A stretch of DNA of 64,000 bases from Caulobacter endophyticus (GCF_029543245.1 NZ_JARQWV010000001.1:62001-126000); one strand, 5' to 3'. Positions 1 to 9,671 are shown, counted from the first letter of the stretch. A program made the numbers and translations. Notes: generated by a model from the letters alone, not told the origin.

Positions 1-778
<778 letters not shown>

Positions 779-848
779 TCAGATTACCCGCGATTCGGCG
801 ATCGCGGCGAAAAGACCGATGTTCATAAACAAGTTTCGATCCCCGCCC

Positions 849-1289
849 TTACTGAGCGGGGGTCTGGGCCGGAGCCGCCGGCGCCGGAGCGGCCGGAGCC
901 GGAACGCTGAGTTGCGGAGCCGGAACGGCGCTCGGAGCGGTCGAGCCGGGGGCCGGAACGGCCGAGCCCGGCGCCGGGACGGTCGGCGCGGCGGGCGCGC
1001 TCAGGGTCTTGGTGTCGAGGTTGTCGATCTTCAGCTTGTCGACCACCGAGTCGGCGCCGCCGATGCGGCCGGTCAGGACGGTCAGCACCAGGCTGATGAC
1101 CAGGAACACCGAGAACAGGATCCAGGTCATGCGGGTCATGAAGTCGCCCGCGCCGCGCGCGGTCATGAAGCTGCCGGCGCCGCCGCCGCCCATGCCCAGG
1201 GCTCCGCCCTCCGAACGCTGGAGCAGCACGAAGCCGATCAGCGCGATGCAGACGATGATGTTGATGGCCAGCAGGATGCCGATGAGCAT
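849..1289 (-). CDS. secG: Preprotein translocase subunit SecG
   Basis: Small inner-membrane subunit of the SecYEG channel. The 146-residue protein begins MLIGILLAINIIVCIALIGF, a first membrane segment (about residues 2-22), followed by the family hallmark VLLQRSEGGALG with glycine-rich GMGGGGAGSF, and a second membrane segment around residues 53-72. The last 50 residues are an Ala/Pro-rich tail with recurring PAPGS and APAAPA units, presumably disordered; such tails are common on alphaproteobacterial SecG. It sits just upstream of pyrG on the same strand. Confidence 0.95.
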   Translation of the reverse strand: MLIGILLAINIIVCIALIGFVLLQRSEGGALGMGGGGAGSFMTARGAGDFMTRMTWILFSVFLVISLVLTVLTGRIGGADSVVDKLKIDNLDTKTLSAPAAPTVPAPGSAVPAPGSTAPSAVPAPQLSVPAPAAPAPAAPAQTPAQ

Positions 1290-1445
1290 GACGAAACAGT
1301 TCTCGATCCGGGCAGCCGGCGAACCGACTGTGAAAAACGAAGCGGCCCCTCTACCACTACCGGCGCGCGCACGCCATAGGTGGGGCGACGGCCGGCCAAC
1401 TCAAGTTCCCAATTCAAGTTCCCTCATCCAGGTTTTAGGGCGCGC

Positions 1446-1961
1446 ATGATTCTCGAGACCGAACGCCTGACGCTGAAGCCGCTGGTCGCCGAAGACGCTC
1501 CGCTCATCTATCCGTTCCTCAGTGATCCGGAGCTGATGGCCCACTGGGACCGCGCGCCGCTGGAGGATCCCGACGAGGTCGCCGCCTGCGTCGTCGGCCA
1601 GGTCGAGGACATGCAGGCCGGCGCGGCGCTCTATTGGACCATCCGGCTGACCGCGACCGGCGACTTCGTCGGCGCCTGCGAGTTCGTCGAGATCGACGAG
1701 CGCCGCCACCGGGCCGAGCTGCGCTTCATCGTCGCCCGCGACAGCTGGGGCCGCGGCTACGCCCACGAAGCGGTCACCGCCCTCCTCGCCCACGCCGCCG
1801 CCAGCGAGCTCAAGCACATCATCGCCCGCACCCAGGTCGGCGACGCCCGCGCCGAGAAGCTGCTGGAGCGGCTTGGCTTCAAGGGCGCGGCCTATCTGAA
1901 GGGCCAGGTCGACCGCGACGGCGAGCGCCGGGATGGACGGCTGTTCGACCTGGAGCTTTGA
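1446..1961 (+). CDS. GNAT-family N-acetyltransferase (RimJ/RimL type)
   Basis: A 171-residue acetyltransferase that probably moves an acetyl group from acetyl-CoA to an amine; the substrate cannot be read from sequence. It opens MILETERLTLKPLVAEDAPL, the usual start of the RimJ/RimL subgroup, and carries the acetyl-CoA loop as RDSWGRGYAHEAVTALLAH near residues 98-116, then the motif-B region ARTQVGDARAEKLLERLGF. The in-frame ATG at 1446 is preferred over an upstream start at 1380 because homologous sequence begins there. It is alone on its strand, divergent from secG. Confidence 0.88.
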   Translation: MILETERLTLKPLVAEDAPLIYPFLSDPELMAHWDRAPLEDPDEVAACVVGQVEDMQAGAALYWTIRLTATGDFVGACEFVEIDERRHRAELRFIVARDSWGRGYAHEAVTALLAHAAASELKHIIARTQVGDARAEKLLERLGFKGAAYLKGQVDRDGERRDGRLFDLEL

Positions 1962-1963
1962 GT

Positions 1964-2125
1964 CCTTCTCCCCTTGCGGGAGAAGGTGGCGGCCGAAGGC
2001 CGACGGATGAGGGGTCTCTCAGAAATGAAAGACCGCAGCCGGTCGGACCGCTGCCGCGCGGACGGTTCTGAGAGACCCCTCACCCGACCTGCTTCGCAGG
2101 CCCCCCTCTCCCGCAAGGGGAGAGG
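1964..2125. repeat. Large intergenic inverted repeat A
   Basis: Two arms of about 60 bases (1964-2024 and 2066-2125) face each other around a 41-base centre. The inner 17 bases, TGAGGGGTCTCTCAGAA and its complement, pair perfectly; the outer ends both contain a CTCCCCTTGCGGGAG-like palindrome. It lies immediately after the GNAT stop codon and could end transcription. The layout (two arms, each with its own terminal palindrome) recurs in the repeats at 2660 and 22502, although the sequences differ, so this looks like a dispersed intergenic element or miniature transposon relic. Confidence 0.8.
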
Positions 2126-2173
2126 GAACAGGTTTGCGATCTCACGCGGCTTGCCGCTGAGTTGATGGAGAGG

Positions 2174-2472
2174 GCGCGGGGCGTCCGGGCTTCGCCCGGA
2201 TGTGTGAGTTTCAAATACCGTTTCGACGAAGCTTAAACGCCCCGCGCGATCGTTTGTCCTCAGGCCGGGGCGCGCAGGCCTCTTCCGCCTTTTGCCCCTT
2301 CCCCATGCAGTGCGCCCCGTTTCTTGGCGGCCAGGCGTGCATGGCGGCGCGGCCCCTTGGACGGGCGGGAAGCCATAGGTCGGCAGCTTCCCGATGGATG
2401 GGTTTACGTCCCCCATCCTCATTTAAGCCTTCAGGCCCGGCTCACGCCGCTCCTTCAGCCCCGCTCGATCGC
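2174..2472. ncRNA. Candidate structured non-coding RNA (strand uncertain)
   Basis: No convincing protein is coded here, but the region is rich in pairing segments. There is a perfect 11-bp pair GCGCGGGGCGT (2174-2184) with ACGCCCCGCGC (2237-2247), enclosing the hairpin TCCGGGCTTCGCCCGGA. Next comes a long rod-like arrangement closed by GCGATCG (2246-2252) with CGATCGC (2466-2472) and GGCCGGG (2263-2269) with CCCGGCT (2436-2442). Inside that is GGGAAGC/GCTTCCC (2367-2392). The plus-strand stretch GGACGGGCGGGAAGCC faintly recalls 6S RNA, and a 225-nt rod fits that family's shape. I could not find tmRNA, RNase P or SRP RNA signatures. Structure is seen; RNA identity is a guess. Confidence 0.35.
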
Positions 2473-2659
2473 ATCCACGTCGCCGCTTCGGGCCGGATCC
2501 TTGCGCCCTCTCCCTGCGACGGGACAGCTGTGATTATGCGGCGGGATTCAGCGCGTCTGATCCAGGCGCGTGAGAAAGTTGCAAGCGGTTGAGTTTGTGG
2601 GACTCTTTTCGGGAAGCGCCGGGGATACGCGATGCTCTATCCCCGCCCGGCTGTCTTCT

Positions 2660-2787
2660 CCCTTCCCCCTCGATGGGGGAAGGGCCGGGGTTGAGGGTGG
2701 TTGCGGCGGTCGGACTTGAAGCGGCGGTGCAAGCGGAACGGCCAGCGTCACCCCCATCCCAACCCTTCCCCCATCGAGGGGGAAGGG
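2660..2787. repeat. Large intergenic inverted repeat B
   Basis: The palindrome CCTTCCCCCTCGATGGGGGAAGG at 2661-2683 recurs, slightly altered, at 2764-2786, with partly matching inner arms (GGGTTGAGGGTGG-like against CCCCCATCCCAACCC). It sits directly downstream of the leftward tpiA gene and may act as its transcription end. Architecture is like repeats A and C, which points to one class of element with diverged sequences. Confidence 0.75.
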
Positions 2788-2798
2788 CTTTGAGACCT

Positions 2799-3560
2799 CT
2801 AAGCCGCCGCGATGATGGCCAGGAAGTCCTTGGCCTTCAGCGAGGCGCCGCCGACCAGGGCGCCGCCAACCTCGGGCGTGGCCAGGATCTCGGCGGCGTT
2901 CTCGGGCTTCACCGAACCGCCGTAGAGAATCGGGATCGTCGCGCCGTGGTCGCCGAAGCGCTCGACCAGCACGGCGCGGATCGCCGCGTGGATAGCGCCG
3001 ATGTCGGCGATGGTGGGCGTGTGGCCCGTACCGATGGCCCACACGGGCTCATAGGCCACCGCGAAGGCCTGGCCGGCCAGTTCGTCGGGCAGGGAGTTGC
3101 GGGCCTGGCCGGTGACGATCGCTTCGGCCTGGCCGGCCTCGCGCTGGGCCAGGGTCTCGCCCAGGCAGATCACCGGTTCGAGCCCGGCGGCCAGGGCGGC
3201 CAGAACCTTGGCCGACACTTCCTCGCAGGTCTCGTCATAACTGCCGCGACGCTCGGAGTGACCGAGAATCACCAGGGTGGCGCCGGCGTCGGCCAGCATG
3301 GGCGCCGAGATGTCGCCGGTGTAGGCCCCTTGCGGCGCGGCGTGACAGTCCTGGCCGCCGACGATCACCGACTCGCCCGAGAGCGCCTCGGACATGCGGT
3401 GCAGCAAGGTGGCGGGCGGACAGATGGCGACACGCGCCGCGGGCGGGGCTTGCGCCACCGCGGCGGCCACGGCTCTGGCCTCGTCCAGCGAGGCCTCAAG
3501 GCCGAACATCTTCCAGTTCCCGGCGATCAACGGCCGGGGCGTCGTAAGAGAAACGGTCAT
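2799..3560 (-). CDS. tpiA: Triosephosphate isomerase
   Basis: Interconverts dihydroxyacetone phosphate and glyceraldehyde 3-phosphate in the cytoplasm. All catalytic residues are present: Asn15 and Lys17 in AGNWKMFG, His101 in LVILGHSERR, and Glu171 in AVAYEPVWAIGTG; the phosphate-binding GGSVKPENA and GALVGGASL blocks follow near the C terminus. Length (253 residues) is normal. The gene is divergent from the ppiD-like gene, with about 167 bp between their starts to hold both promoters. Confidence 0.98.
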   Translation of the reverse strand: MTVSLTTPRPLIAGNWKMFGLEASLDEARAVAAAVAQAPPAARVAICPPATLLHRMSEALSGESVIVGGQDCHAAPQGAYTGDISAPMLADAGATLVILGHSERRGSYDETCEEVSAKVLAALAAGLEPVICLGETLAQREAGQAEAIVTGQARNSLPDELAGQAFAVAYEPVWAIGTGHTPTIADIGAIHAAIRAVLVERFGDHGATIPILYGGSVKPENAAEILATPEVGGALVGGASLKAKDFLAIIAAA

Positions 3561-3727
3561 GAGGTTGGCTTTGGGGACGCGCTCCCTTGGTAAGTCAAGT
3601 CCGCTTCGGCTTGCTCACGCACCTTGGCCTCTACTATACCCGCTTGCTCGCACTGGATGCGTCGCCCCTGAGCGGCCGTGCAGGCGCACGCAATCGGGCG
3701 GAATCGAAGAAGGTAGTCTCAAACGTC

Positions 3728-5698
3728 ATGCTCGCCGGCTTTCGCTCTTTCGCCAAATCGCCCTTCGCGATCGTCCTTTTCGGTCTGCTGATCGTCAGCT
3801 TCGCCGTCTTCGGCATCAGCGACGTCTTCAGTCAGCCCAGCAGCAGCAAGGTGATCGTCGTCGGTTCGCGCTCGCTGTCGCCCGAGGACTTCAAGGCCCG
3901 CTTCGACAATTACCGCGAGCAGATGCAGAAGCAGGGCGAGACCCTGACCCCCGACGGCGCGGTCGCCGCCGGCGTGGATCGCGGCATGCTGCAGGAACTG
4001 GCCCTGCAGGAATCGATGGCCGAGCTGATCAAGAAGATGGGCGTGCGCCCGTCGGAAGCCCTGGTCGGCGAAGTGCTGCACAAGCAGCTGAGCGCCCTGC
4101 CCGCCGGCGTGCGCCCGTTCGATCCGGTCACCGGCAAGTTCGACAAGCAGATGTACCAGGCCCTGCTGGCGCAGAACAACCTGACCCCGGCCTCGTACGA
4201 AGCCTCGCTGCGCGACGAGATCGCCCAGTCGCAATACTTCGCCAGCGTCGCCAACGGCCTGCGCACCCCGCGCATCTATTCGGCCCTGCAGGCCGTCTAC
4301 GGCTATGAGAACCGCGACCTGTCGGCCTTCCTCCTGACCCCGGCCAACGTCGCCCAGCCGGCCCTGCCGACCGACGCCCAGCTGCAGGCGTTCATGACCG
4401 AGAACGCCGCCCGCCTGACCCTGCCCGAGACCCGGGTCCTGTCGGTCGTGCGTTTCAGCGCCAAGGCCCTGGAGTCCTCGGTGACCGTCGATCCGGCCGA
4501 GGTTCAGAAGACCTTCGACTTCCGCAAGGACACCCTGGCCCAGCCGGAAACCCGTTCGCTGGTGCAGATCGTCGCCCCGGACGCCAAGGCCGCCGCCGCC
4601 ATCGCCGAGCGCCTGCGCAAGGGCGAGGCCCCGGCCGACGTGGCCAAGGCCTACGGCAAGCAGCCGGTGATGATCCTCGACAAGCCCAAGACCGCCCTGC
4701 CCGACCGCAAGGTGGCCGACGCCGCCTTCGGCCTGGGCGAAGGCCAGGTCAGCGCGCCGATCGCCGGCGAGCTGGGCCAGTCGGTCATCAAGGTTCTGAA
4801 GATCAACGCCGCCAAGGCCGCCTCGCTGGAAGCCGCCCGTCCGCAGATCGAAGCCGACCTGCGCGTGCAGGCCGCCCAGACCAAGGCCTATGACCAGACC
4901 CAGGCCTTCCAGGACGCCCGTGACGCCGGCGCCAACGTCGTCGACGCCGCCGGCAAGGCCGGCGCCCTGGTGGTCACGACCGCCCCGCTGACGGCCCAGG
5001 GCACGGACCTCGGCGGCCAGCCGGCCGCGGGCCTGACCCCCGACGTGCTGAAGGCCGCCTTCGCCCTGCCGGCCGGCGGCGAGAGCGAGCTGATCGAAGC
5101 GGGCAAGGGCGAATACTTCGCCGTCCGCGTCGAGAAGGTGAACAAGGCCGCCCTGCCGCCGCTGGCCGAGGTCAAGCCGATGCTGACCCAGCAGTGGATG
5201 CTCAACGAGATGGTCAAGCGCCTCAAGGCCAAGGCCGACGAACTGGTCGCCCGCGTCCGCAAGGGCGAATCGATCGACGCCGTGGCCGCCTCGGTGAACA
5301 CCAAGGTCGAGAAGGTCGCGGGCCTGTCGCGCGAAAACGCCCAGCAGCACCAGGCCCTGGGCCGAGACCTGCTGATCGCCTCGTTCAACGCCAAGCCCGG
5401 CGAAACCTTCGCCGCCCGCGCCCCGCAGATCGGCTACTTCGTCGGCCGCATCGACACCGTCCGCCCCGGCGACACGGCCGAGATCGCCCGCGCCGCCGAA
5501 GGCATGCGCCCGCAGACCAGCATGGCCTACATGCGCGATATCGGTCAGGCCGGCCGCGCCGCCGCCCGCGACAAGCTGAAGCCGAAGCTGAACCTCAACC
5601 TGGCCCGCCAGGCGATCGGCGTCGACACCGAAGCCCTGGCCAAGGCCGAGAAGGACGCCGGCGCCAAGGGCGGCGCCAAGAAGGCCGCGGCTCAATGA
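3728..5698 (+). CDS. ppiD: Membrane-anchored peptidylprolyl isomerase, PpiD/SurA-like
   Basis: Periplasmic folding factor anchored in the inner membrane. The 656-residue protein starts MLAGFRSFAKSPFAIVLFG: a short cytoplasmic N terminus, one membrane helix (about residues 12-34), then a SurA_N-like helical region and a parvulin-type isomerase domain near residues 250-360 (RSLVQIVAPDAKAAAAIAER to LGQSVIKVLKI). The parvulin core is degenerate, as in many PpiD proteins. The ATG at 3728 is preferred over upstream frames because the membrane anchor begins there. A weak promoter (TTGCTC, 18 bp, TATACC) lies at 3611-3640. Its stop overlaps the trpE start in ATGA, so the two genes are translationally coupled. 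Confidence 0.88.
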   Translation: MLAGFRSFAKSPFAIVLFGLLIVSFAVFGISDVFSQPSSSKVIVVGSRSLSPEDFKARFDNYREQMQKQGETLTPDGAVAAGVDRGMLQELALQESMAELIKKMGVRPSEALVGEVLHKQLSALPAGVRPFDPVTGKFDKQMYQALLAQNNLTPASYEASLRDEIAQSQYFASVANGLRTPRIYSALQAVYGYENRDLSAFLLTPANVAQPALPTDAQLQAFMTENAARLTLPETRVLSVVRFSAKALESSVTVDPAEVQKTFDFRKDTLAQPETRSLVQIVAPDAKAAAAIAERLRKGEAPADVAKAYGKQPVMILDKPKTALPDRKVADAAFGLGEGQVSAPIAGELGQSVIKVLKINAAKAASLEAARPQIEADLRVQAAQTKAYDQTQAFQDARDAGANVVDAAGKAGALVVTTAPLTAQGTDLGGQPAAGLTPDVLKAAFALPAGGESELIEAGKGEYFAVRVEKVNKAALPPLAEVKPMLTQQWMLNEMVKRLKAKADELVARVRKGESIDAVAASVNTKVEKVAGLSRENAQQHQALGRDLLIASFNAKPGETFAARAPQIGYFVGRIDTVRPGDTAEIARAAEGMRPQTSMAYMRDIGQAGRAAARDKLKPKLNLNLARQAIGVDTEALAKAEKDAGAKGGAKKAAAQ

Positions 5699-7230
5699 GC
5701 CTGGAGCCTGGCTACGACGCCTTCGCGGCCGGCTACGACGCCGGCCTCCCGCAGCTGGTCTGGACGCGGCTGATCGACGACCTGGAAACCCCGGTCTCGG
5801 CCTATCTGAAGATCGGCCACGGCCGTCCGTACGCCTTCCTGTTCGAAAGCGTCGAGGGCGGCGCCTGGCGCGGCCGCTATTCGATCGTGGCCATGAAGCC
5901 CGACGTCGTCTGGCGCTGCCGCGGCGACAAGGCCGAGATCGCGCGCGGCGACGACATCGCCGCCGGCAAGTTCGCTCCGCTGGACGGCGGCGCGCTGGAT
6001 AGCCTGCGCGACCTGATCGCCCAATCGAAGATGGACCTGCCCGCCGGCCTGCCGCCGATGGCGGCGGGGATCTTCGGCGCGCTTGGCTACGACACCGTGC
6101 GCCTGGTCGAGAAGCTGCCGGACATCAATCCGGACGCCCTGGGCCTGCCCGACGGCATCATGACCCGTCCGTCGATCGTGGCGGTGTTCGACGCCATCGC
6201 CCAGGAGATCATCCTGACCACGACGGCGCGTCCGACGCCCGGCGTGTCGGCCAAGGAAGCCTATGCGGCGGCCCGCGAGCGCATCGAGACGGTGATGGCC
6301 GACCTGCGTCGTCCGCTGGCTCACGACGCCCCCCGCGCGCCCCAGGGGCCGATGGAGTTCACCACCCCGGTCAGCCGCGAGGACTATCGGGACGTCGTCG
6401 AGAAGGCCAAGGAGTACATCCGGGCCGGCGATATCTTCCAGGTGGTGCCCAGCCACCGCTTCCGCGCGCCTTTCGGCCTGGACGCCTTCGCCCTCTACCG
6501 CTCGCTGCGCCGGACCAACCCGTCGCCGTTCCTGTTCTTCCTGGACCTGGACGGCTTCAACCTGGTGGGCTCCAGCCCCGAGATCCTGGTGCGCCTGCGC
6601 GACGGCAAGATCACCATCCGCCCGATCGCCGGCACCCGCCCGCGCGGCGCCACGCCGGAAGAAGACCTGGCGCTGGAAAAAGAGCTGCTGGCCGATCCGA
6701 AGGAACGGTCCGAGCACCTGATGCTGCTGGATCTGGGCCGCAACGACGTGGGCCGGGTGGCCATGCTGGGCCAGACGGGTTCGAACGAGAAGCCCAAGGC
6801 CGGCAAGCACGCCAATGTGCGGGTCACCGACAGCTTCACGATCGAGCGCTACAGCCACGTGATGCACATCGTCTCGAACGTCGAGGGCGACGCGCCGCAG
6901 AACGTCGATCCGGTGGACGTGCTGATGGCCGCCCTGCCCGCCGGCACGCTGTCGGGCGCGCCGAAGGTGCGGGCGATGGAGATCATCGACGAGCTGGAAG
7001 TCGAAAAGCGCGGCATCGGCTACGCCGGCGCGGTGGGCTATATCGGCGCCGACGGCTCGGTGGACACCTGCATCGTGCTGCGCACCGCCCTGGTCAAGGA
7101 CGGCATGATGTACGTCCAGGCCGGCGGCGGCGTGGTGGCCGACAGCGACCCGGACGCCGAATACGACGAGACCCTGCACAAGTCCCGCGCCCTCAAGCGC
7201 GCCGCCGAGGAAGCCTGGCGCTTCGCCTGA
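5695..7230 (+). CDS. trpE: Anthranilate synthase component I
   Basis: Converts chorismate to anthranilate with the TrpG glutaminase, the first committed step of tryptophan synthesis. The 511-residue protein has the N-terminal Anth_synt_I_N domain with an FLFESVEGG feedback-site segment, then the chorismate-binding domain: REDYRDVVEKAKEYIRAGDI, PIAGTRPRGATPEED, LMLLDLGRNDVGRVA and the signature AALPAGTLSGAPKVRAMEII, then YAGAVGYIGADG. The start overlaps the ppiD stop by the shared ATGA. The partner genes trpGDC lie 4.3 kb downstream, separated by leftward genes. Confidence 0.97.
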   Translation: MSLEPGYDAFAAGYDAGLPQLVWTRLIDDLETPVSAYLKIGHGRPYAFLFESVEGGAWRGRYSIVAMKPDVVWRCRGDKAEIARGDDIAAGKFAPLDGGALDSLRDLIAQSKMDLPAGLPPMAAGIFGALGYDTVRLVEKLPDINPDALGLPDGIMTRPSIVAVFDAIAQEIILTTTARPTPGVSAKEAYAAARERIETVMADLRRPLAHDAPRAPQGPMEFTTPVSREDYRDVVEKAKEYIRAGDIFQVVPSHRFRAPFGLDAFALYRSLRRTNPSPFLFFLDLDGFNLVGSSPEILVRLRDGKITIRPIAGTRPRGATPEEDLALEKELLADPKERSEHLMLLDLGRNDVGRVAMLGQTGSNEKPKAGKHANVRVTDSFTIERYSHVMHIVSNVEGDAPQNVDPVDVLMAALPAGTLSGAPKVRAMEIIDELEVEKRGIGYAGAVGYIGADGSVDTCIVLRTALVKDGMMYVQAGGGVVADSDPDAEYDETLHKSRALKRAAEEAWRFA

Positions 7231-7254
7231 TCGGCGGCTTTTGCGGAAAAGAGG

Positions 7255-7280
7255 AAGGGGCGGCCCATCGGCCGCCCCTT
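7255..7280. terminator. Bidirectional terminator between trpE and the multicopper oxidase gene
   Basis: An 11-bp perfect stem AAGGGGCGGCC (7255-7265) with GGCCGCCCCTT (7270-7280) around a CATC loop. It sits 24 bases after trpE and 7 bases after the converging oxidase gene. The T tracts are short, so the hairpin itself is the main evidence. Confidence 0.75.
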
Positions 7281-7287
7281 CTGCGTT

Positions 7288-9321
7288 CTAGTGCCCGGTG
7301 TGCGGCCGGGCCGCGCCTTCGGGGCCGACCGCGTCGGTCAGGCCGTGACCCAGGGCCATGGGCTTGCCGTCCGGACCGCGGTCGGCGATGCGGACCATCT
7401 CCATCATGCCGGCGTCCTCGTGGTTGAGGATGTGGCAGTGCAGGACGAAATCGCCGATGTAGCGCTCGTAGTGAGTGCGCACGTTCACCTTGACCTCGGG
7501 CTCGACGAAGACGGTGTCCTTGAAGACGCCCTTCATGCCGAAATACTGCGAACCGGCCTGCTGGGTCAGGTCCACGCCGTTCTTGTCGATCACCGACTCG
7601 ATCTCGAACGGATTGACGTGAATGTGGAACGGGTGGCCGACGTCGGCGGTCTCCAGCGTCCAGCGGTCGGTGTCGCCCAGCACCAGGGTGCGCGAGAAGT
7701 CGTTGGGATCGAAGCGGCGGGCGGTCGCCATGGTGCGGCCAAGGCCGGGGCCCTCGCCGCCGTCCGGTGACTTGACCTTCAGCCAGAAGATCAGCGGCTG
7801 GTCGTTGTCGGGCTTGGTCGCCAGCAGGCTGGCGTGCGGCTTGAAGGCGGCCAGCGACAGGTCTCGCTCCAGGCCGGCCACGACGCTTTCGGCCAGGGCC
7901 GGATCGGTGATCGGCAGGTTGCGGGCGGCCTCGACCAGCAGCGTCTTGACCTGGTCGCGCGGCGTGGCGGCCTTGGGCTGGCCGGCGACGACGTCGACGA
8001 GGAACAGCAACTGGCGACGGTCCGAGCTGCCCTCGATGGCGTCCTTCTTCACGTCGACCTGTTCGTCGATCACGCAGTAGGAGCCGGTTTCGGGGAAGCT
8101 GACCAGGATGTCGCTGCGATAGCCGGGCTGCAGCACCGTCGAGGTCCGCTCCAGCACTGCCTCGCGGGTCAGGCCGTCGGCGGCGATCTCGAACTGGGCG
8201 ATGGCCTGGCTGGAGGGAGCGCACTCCTTGGCGATCAGGGCGTCCTGCGAAATGGCGCCGGCCTTGGCGATGGCCTCCAGTGACTTCTTGCCGGTGCGCT
8301 TGCGGATCGAGACCTTCACCGTGTCGGCGACGCCGCCGTGGACGAAGCGCCAGCGCTCGGGCGCGCCGGCCACGGCCTTCTGCTCGAGCACCTCGACGGT
8401 GGCGCCGTTGACCGTGGTGAAGCGTCCGGAGTTCTTCCAGCGCGGACCGCCGAACAGGTCGTAGCCGTCGAGCTTGCCCACCTGGCCGGCATCGCAGCGC
8501 CAGGTGCCGTCGGCATTGGTCTTCACCTTCCCGGCGGCGTCGCGGCAGGCGTACTGGATCTGTTGCAGCACGAAGACGTGGTCAGGCGCCTTGCGCAGCA
8601 GGAGGTCGACGTCGCCCGGGATCACCGCCTTGGTCGCCGCGTCCACGCGCGGCAGGCGGTCGCCCTTGATCACCAGCGCGCCGGCCAGGCCGCTGGCCAC
8701 CTGGATCGCCGTCGAGCCGTGGACGTGCGGATGGTACCAGAAGGTGCCGGCCGGGTGGTCGCCCGGGATGTTGTACTCGTACTCGTAGGTGAAGTCGGGG
8801 TTGGGCGGCAGCTGACGCAGTACGTTGTCGCTGATGCCGGCCGGGCTGACCCACAGCCCGTGGCTGTGCAGGTTGGTGGTGTTGAAGCAGTGCGGGACGT
8901 TGATGTCCTTGGGGTGGCCAGGGCAGTTGGCCTCGGGCGGCAGCAGGTTGCGGATCTTGACCCGCACGGTCTGGCCCGGACGCGAGACCAGGGTCGGGGC
9001 GACGTAGGGACGGCCGGGCGCGGCCGGATGCAGGGCGTCGCGATAGGCCCGCAGTTCCACGTCGTCGGTCATGCCGCTGTTGGCGTTCCAGATCTTCGAC
9101 GGCAGCAGCACCACGTCGAGCCTGGCCACGACCTCGTCGCCGGACGGCGGCGGGGCTGGCAGCTCGCCGAACATCTCCGGCCGCTCCTCGGGCGCGGCCG
9201 CGCCCGGCGCCACGGTGGTCAGGACCGGCGGATCCGAGAACGGCGCATCCTGAGCCGCCGCCGCGCCCGCCATGAAGCCCAGGGCGACAGCCGCGCCGCC
9301 CAGCAATCCGAGTTTTCGCAT
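7288..9321 (-). CDS. Secreted multicopper oxidase
   Basis: A periplasmic three-domain cupredoxin oxidase, probably oxidising a metal ion or phenolic substrate while reducing oxygen to water. It opens with a signal peptide (MRKLGLLGGAAVALGFMAG, cleavage after AAA near residue 23). Copper ligands are complete: HSHG (near 152), WYHPHVHGS, HPFHIHVNPFEI, and HCHILNHEDAGM starting at residue 628, which supplies type 1, 2 and 3 sites with an axial Met. There is no Met-rich segment of the CueO/CopA kind, so copper detoxification is not particularly favoured. It converges on trpE and splits it from trpGDC. Confidence 0.9.
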   Translation of the reverse strand: MRKLGLLGGAAVALGFMAGAAAAQDAPFSDPPVLTTVAPGAAAPEERPEMFGELPAPPPSGDEVVARLDVVLLPSKIWNANSGMTDDVELRAYRDALHPAAPGRPYVAPTLVSRPGQTVRVKIRNLLPPEANCPGHPKDINVPHCFNTTNLHSHGLWVSPAGISDNVLRQLPPNPDFTYEYEYNIPGDHPAGTFWYHPHVHGSTAIQVASGLAGALVIKGDRLPRVDAATKAVIPGDVDLLLRKAPDHVFVLQQIQYACRDAAGKVKTNADGTWRCDAGQVGKLDGYDLFGGPRWKNSGRFTTVNGATVEVLEQKAVAGAPERWRFVHGGVADTVKVSIRKRTGKKSLEAIAKAGAISQDALIAKECAPSSQAIAQFEIAADGLTREAVLERTSTVLQPGYRSDILVSFPETGSYCVIDEQVDVKKDAIEGSSDRRQLLFLVDVVAGQPKAATPRDQVKTLLVEAARNLPITDPALAESVVAGLERDLSLAAFKPHASLLATKPDNDQPLIFWLKVKSPDGGEGPGLGRTMATARRFDPNDFSRTLVLGDTDRWTLETADVGHPFHIHVNPFEIESVIDKNGVDLTQQAGSQYFGMKGVFKDTVFVEPEVKVNVRTHYERYIGDFVLHCHILNHEDAGMMEMVRIADRGPDGKPMALGHGLTDAVGPEGAARPHTGH

Positions 9322-9426
9322 GAAGCACCCCCTGCGTCCGAAAATCGCAGGAGGGTGAGAGCGCCGCCAGAGTCGTTCAAGTTGAATTTACAACCTTAGG
9401 AACTCATTTTGGGGCGACAAGGCCGC

Positions 9427-9633
9427 TCAGTCGCCCAGGCGTTCCTTGGGCAGGTGCTGGGTGGTCAACGGCGGAGCCAGCACCATGACGGTCGCGAAAC
9501 TGACCGCGGCCACCGCGGCGAAGGCCGCCGCCAGCAGCACCGGCAGCATCTTCTGGCGCCGGCGCGGCGCGCGAAGCAGCGCGCGGGCGTAGGCGATGGC
9601 GGCGGTGTCGATGGCGGAATCAGCGACGGGCAT
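9427..9633 (-). CDS. Small single-pass membrane protein, unknown function
   Basis: A 68-residue protein I do not recognise. It has a basic stretch (ALLRAPRRRQK, residues 18-28), one clear membrane helix (about residues 29-53) and a short polar tail ending HLPKERLGD, so the C terminus is probably outside. Codon use matches the surrounding genes. It sits 105 bp upstream of the oxidase start and could be its partner or independent. Confidence 0.55.
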   Translation of the reverse strand: MPVADSAIDTAAIAYARALLRAPRRRQKMLPVLLAAAFAAVAAVSFATVMVLAPPLTTQHLPKERLGD

Positions 9634-9671
9634 GCGGCAGATTGTTATTCAAACGCCCCTTATACGCGAGG

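Noticed and set aside
2200..2592. A 130-codon frame in the intergenic region before tpiA
   Set aside because: Composition is not coding-like and the DNA is dominated by pairing segments; interpreted as structured DNA or RNA instead.
2174..2600. A tmRNA, RNase P RNA or SRP RNA gene
   Set aside because: No AANDNFAEEFAVAA-type tag frame, no GAGGAAAGTCCGGGC block and no GGAAGGAAGCAGCC loop were found on either strand.
3719..5695. A 658-codon frame antisense to the ppiD-like gene
   Set aside because: Low-complexity Gly/Leu/Arg/Gln composition and no family features; the plus-strand protein has a clear membrane anchor and chaperone-like layout.
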